NCBI GenBank assembly: GCA_958298945.1
Contig: OY282610.1
Span: 50,599,667 to 50,663,666, forward strand
Direction: 5' to 3'
DNA length: 64,000 bases
From: Atherix ibis
Taxonomy: Eukaryota > Arthropoda > Insecta > Diptera > Athericidae
Part shown: in pieces, positions 61,225-64,000 of the stretch
Layout: each line of letters begins with the position of its first letter
Numbering within the stretch: position 1 is the first letter of the stretch
Translations under genes and position numbers: made by a program
The notes under the pieces: model-generated
What the model saw: only the letters and a program-made list of their open reading frames with translations
The model's database searches: none
Told to the model about the DNA's origin: nothing

Positions 61225-63026
61225 TTGCCTGAAAGTGCACAATCATACCCCAAACAAACATCTCCAAAAAACCACCATTTTCATAGAGAAAAACAAATTT
61301 TAAGAGAAAGTGGACTCAGTGTAATAATTGTTGCCTCCTATTTTTTGAGAAAACTGGGTGCCTGGTGTAAAAATTGGATTTTCGTGAATATTGTCACAAA
61401 TTTTCGAATTTTTGTGGTTTTTTGCATATCTTTAGGTGGTCAATTTATTTTGCTTTCAGTAAATAAAAAATTTAATTTTAGGCAATTTTTTTTTAATAGT
61501 GCTCACAAAAATTTATTCTCAAAGGATATTCCTTTTTCGATCAGGATAATATGGATCTAGAAGGCTATGTTAAAGTGTATGTAATGAAACCATGAAACAA
61601 ATTGCCATTTTTATCCAAAAAAGCAAACTTTATTTTTAAAAAAATACAGCGAACTTTAGGTATTTTTTTTTAAAACGCCTGGAAAAAATTTTCCTGTAAG
61701 GACTTTTTAGTCCGATCAGGATAATAAGAATAATTATTAGTTTCACATATGTATGCGCATTAACATCATTAAACAAATTATCGAAAAAATTTCCTTTTTC
61801 ATAGAAAAATAGAAATTAAAAAAAAAATTTAATGATCTTTTGGCAAATTTTTCTCAAAACTCCCACCGAAATTTATCGTGACATGTCATTTTCCTTCCAA
61901 TCATTATATTAAGAGTCATAGAAGGTTTGCCTGAAAGTGTGCAATGACACCACAAAATAAATTCTAAAAAACCTTAATTTGTATACAAAAAAAACGAATT
62001 TTAATAAAGAAAACAATTAATTTTATGAATTTTTTCTCAAAATCACCAACAAAAATTTATCCAGAAAGGATATTCTCATTCCAATCGAGAAAATATGTAT
62101 TGGAGAAGCTTTGCCTGAAAGTACGCAATGACACCATAAAAACAATTCTAAAAACCTTAATTTGTATACAAAAAAAAACGAATTTTAAGAAAGAAAACTA
62201 TAAATTTTATGAATTTTTTCTCAAAATCACCAACAAAAATTTATCCAGAAAGGATATTCTCATTCCAATCGAGAAAATATGTATTGGAGAAGCTTTGCCT
62301 AAAAGTACGCAATGACACCATAAAAACAATTCTAAAAACCTTAATTTGTATACAAAAAAAAACGAATTTTAGGAAAGAAAACTATAAATTTTATGAATTT
62401 TTTCTCAAAATCACCAACAAAAATTTATCCAGAAAGGATATTCTCATTCCAATCGAGAAAATATGCATTGGAGAAGCTTTGCCTAAAAATACGCAATGAC
62501 ACCATAAAAACCGTTCTAAAAACCTTAATTTTATACGAAAAAAACGAATTTTAATAAAGAAAACAATTAATTTTATGAATTTTTTCTCAAAATCACCAAC
62601 AAAAATTTATCCAGAAAGGATATTCTCATTTCAATCGAGAAAATATGCATTGGAGAAGCTTTGCCTAAAAGTACGCAATGACACCATAAAAACCGTTCTA
62701 AAAACCTTAATTTTTATACAAAAAAAACGAATTTTAAGAAAGAAAACCATAAATTTTATGAATTTTTTCTCAAAATCACCAACAAAAATTTATCCAGAAA
62801 TGATATTCTCATTCCAATCGAGAAAATATGCATTGGAGAAGCTTTGCCTGAAAGTACGCAATGACACCATAAAAACAATTCTAAAAACCTTAATTTTTAT
62901 ACAAAAAAAATGAATTTTAAGAAAGAAAACTATAAATTTTATGAATTTTTTCTCAAAACCACCAACAAAAATTTATCCAGAAAGAATTTTCTCATTCCAA
63001 TGAGAATAATATGAATTGGAGAAGCT
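61225..63026 (+). repeat. HOR unit U37, 1802 bp, E x5
   Basis: A has TTATTCTCAAAGGATATTC. The hairpin loop in B is one T shorter (GGACTTTTTAGTCC). C has AAATTATCGAAAAAA, breaking TTTTCGAAAA. D has TTTGTATAC, normally an alpha marker. A short T run (TTTTATACGAAAA) lies in an E around 62530. Confidence 0.93.
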
Positions 63027-64000
63027 TTGCCTGAAAGTGCACAATCATACCCCAAACAAACATCTCCAAAAAACCACCATTTTCATAGAGAAAAACAAAT
63101 TTTAAGAGAAAGTGGACTCAGTGTAATAATTGTTGCCTCCTATTTTTTGAGAAAACTGGGTGCCTGGTGTAAAAATTGGATTTTCGTGAATATTGTCACA
63201 AATTTTCGAATTTTTGTGGTTTTTTGCATATCTTTAGGTGGTCAATTTATTTTGCTTTCAGTAAATAAAAAATTTAATTTTAGGCAATTTTTTTTTAATA
63301 GTGCTCACAAAAATTTATTCTGAAAGGATATTCCTTTTTCGATCAGGATAATATGGATCTAGAAGGCTATGTTAAAGTGTATGTAATGAAACCATGAAAC
63401 AAATTGCCATTTTTATCCAAAAAAGCAAACTTTATTTTTTAAAAAATACAGCGAACTTTAGGTATTTTTTTTTAAAACGCCTGGAAAAAATTTTCCTGTA
63501 AGGACTTTTTTAGTCCGATCAGGATAATAAGAATAATTATTAGTTTCACATATGTATGCGCATTAACATCATTAAACAAATTTTCGAAAAAATTTCCTTT
63601 TTCATAGAAAATTAGAAATTTAAAAAAAAATTTAATGATCTTTTGGCAAATTTTTCTCAAAACTCCCACCGAAATTTATCGTGACATGTCATTTTCCTTC
63701 CAATCATTATATTAAGAGTCATAGAAGGTTTGCCTGAAAGTGTGCAATGACATCACAAAATAAATTCTAAAAAACCTTAATTTTTATACAAAAAAAAACG
63801 AATTTTAATAAAGAAAACAATTAATTTTATGAATTTTTTCTCAAAATCACCAACAAAAATTTATCCAGAAAGGATATTCTCATTCCAATCGAGAAAATAT
63901 GTATTGGAGAAGCTTTGCCTGAAAGTACGCAATGACACCATAAAAACAATTCTAAAAACCTTAATTTGTATACAAAAAAAAACGAATTTTAAGAAAGAAA
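63027..64000 (+). repeat. Partial HOR (U38): A-B-C-D and start of E
   Basis: The cassette is complete; the first E starts at about 63915 and the window ends inside it. B has TTTATTTTTTAAAAAATAC as in U22. D has ATGACATCACAAAATAAA. The array evidently continues beyond the window. Confidence 0.93.

Larger units (their letters stand above)
1..64000 (+). repeat. Satellite DNA array with A-B-C-D-E(n) higher-order repeats
   Basis: Every line of the window aligns by eye to a roughly 183-184 bp monomer or to the longer A monomer. The core GAAGCTTTGCCTGAAAGT or a diverged form recurs once per monomer. Monomers fall into classes A (about 340 bp), B, C, D (single, diverged) and E (1-13 near-identical copies), always in the order A-B-C-D-E(n). 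All 38 A monomers lie on the same strand, and I found no inversion, mobile element or unique sequence. AT-rich tandem satellites with higher-order structure are typical of eukaryotic centromeric and pericentromeric heterochromatin; assigning this array there is inference. The family is not one I recognise. Confidence 0.97.

Noticed and set aside
1..64000. CRISPR array
   Set aside because: The repeat has no unique spacers, the period is about 183 bp, and the whole period is conserved, so this is a satellite.
1..64000. Telomeric repeats, rRNA or tRNA genes
   Set aside because: No short G-rich telomere-like repeat, no conserved rRNA stretch and no cloverleaf with a recognisable A/B box was seen.
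1..64000. Prokaryotic or phage origin
   Set aside because: There is no coding density, ribosome binding site or operon, and 64 kb of homogeneous tandem satellite with HOR structure is not known from such genomes.

Overview
The whole 64-kb window is one head-to-tail satellite DNA array. I see no gene, RNA gene, transposon, CRISPR array or single-copy sequence in it. It is strongly AT-rich: a hand count of one typical monomer gives 48 G/C in 183 bases, about 26%. The lack of genes, the homogeneous tandem repeats, the roughly nucleosome-length monomer and the nested higher-order structure point to eukaryotic centromeric or pericentromeric (or other constitutive) heterochromatin. I do not recognise the satellite family, and the sequence alone does not let me name the organism.

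The basic unit is a monomer of about 183-184 bp, and all monomers run in the same direction. Five monomer classes are arranged in a fixed order to make a higher-order repeat (HOR): A - B - C - D - E(n). A is a long monomer of about 340 bp, that is, a normal monomer interrupted by about 154 bp of foreign or highly diverged sequence. B, C and D are single diverged monomers. E is a block of near-identical monomers whose copy number varies from 1 to 13. HOR length therefore moves in steps of one monomer: 1070, about 1253, 1436, 1619, 1803, 1990 and about 2170 bp, plus one 3269-bp unit. There are 38 A-bearing HOR units (U1-U38), each counted here from the TTGCC core of its A monomer; the window starts and ends inside E monomers. 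Within E blocks there are ordered subtypes (alpha, beta, gamma) and a distinctive last monomer (omega) that almost always abuts A.

Region by region: 0-4.2 kb holds U1-U3, in which U1 and U3 share an A-D haplotype not found in U2. 6.4-10.5 kb holds short units, with U6 and U7 a recent tandem pair. 10.5-15.6 kb contains a 2051-bp duplication whose breakpoint carries a 165-bp out-of-register fragment identical to DNA about 2.4 kb downstream. 15.6-22.1 kb is a near-perfect duplication of a two-HOR block (period 3238 bp). 23.7-27.8 kb has three units sharing a cassette deletion. 33.4-37.7 kb is a 2168-bp duplication. 43.7-50.9 kb is a two-HOR duplication with a one-monomer indel. 50.9-57.8 kb is a run of three related units, the last having lost an A-B-C-D cassette. 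57.8-64 kb is regular.

There is no gene network to describe. The interest lies in how the array is built and kept: a single-copy A-B-C-D cassette per unit beside a fast-changing E block, breakpoints that keep monomer register with one clear exception, helically phased A/T tracts in E, and a cluster of short perfect palindromes confined to the B-C-D part. Long open frames of up to 279 codons exist, but they are explained by monomer length (183 = 3 x 61) and not by coding.
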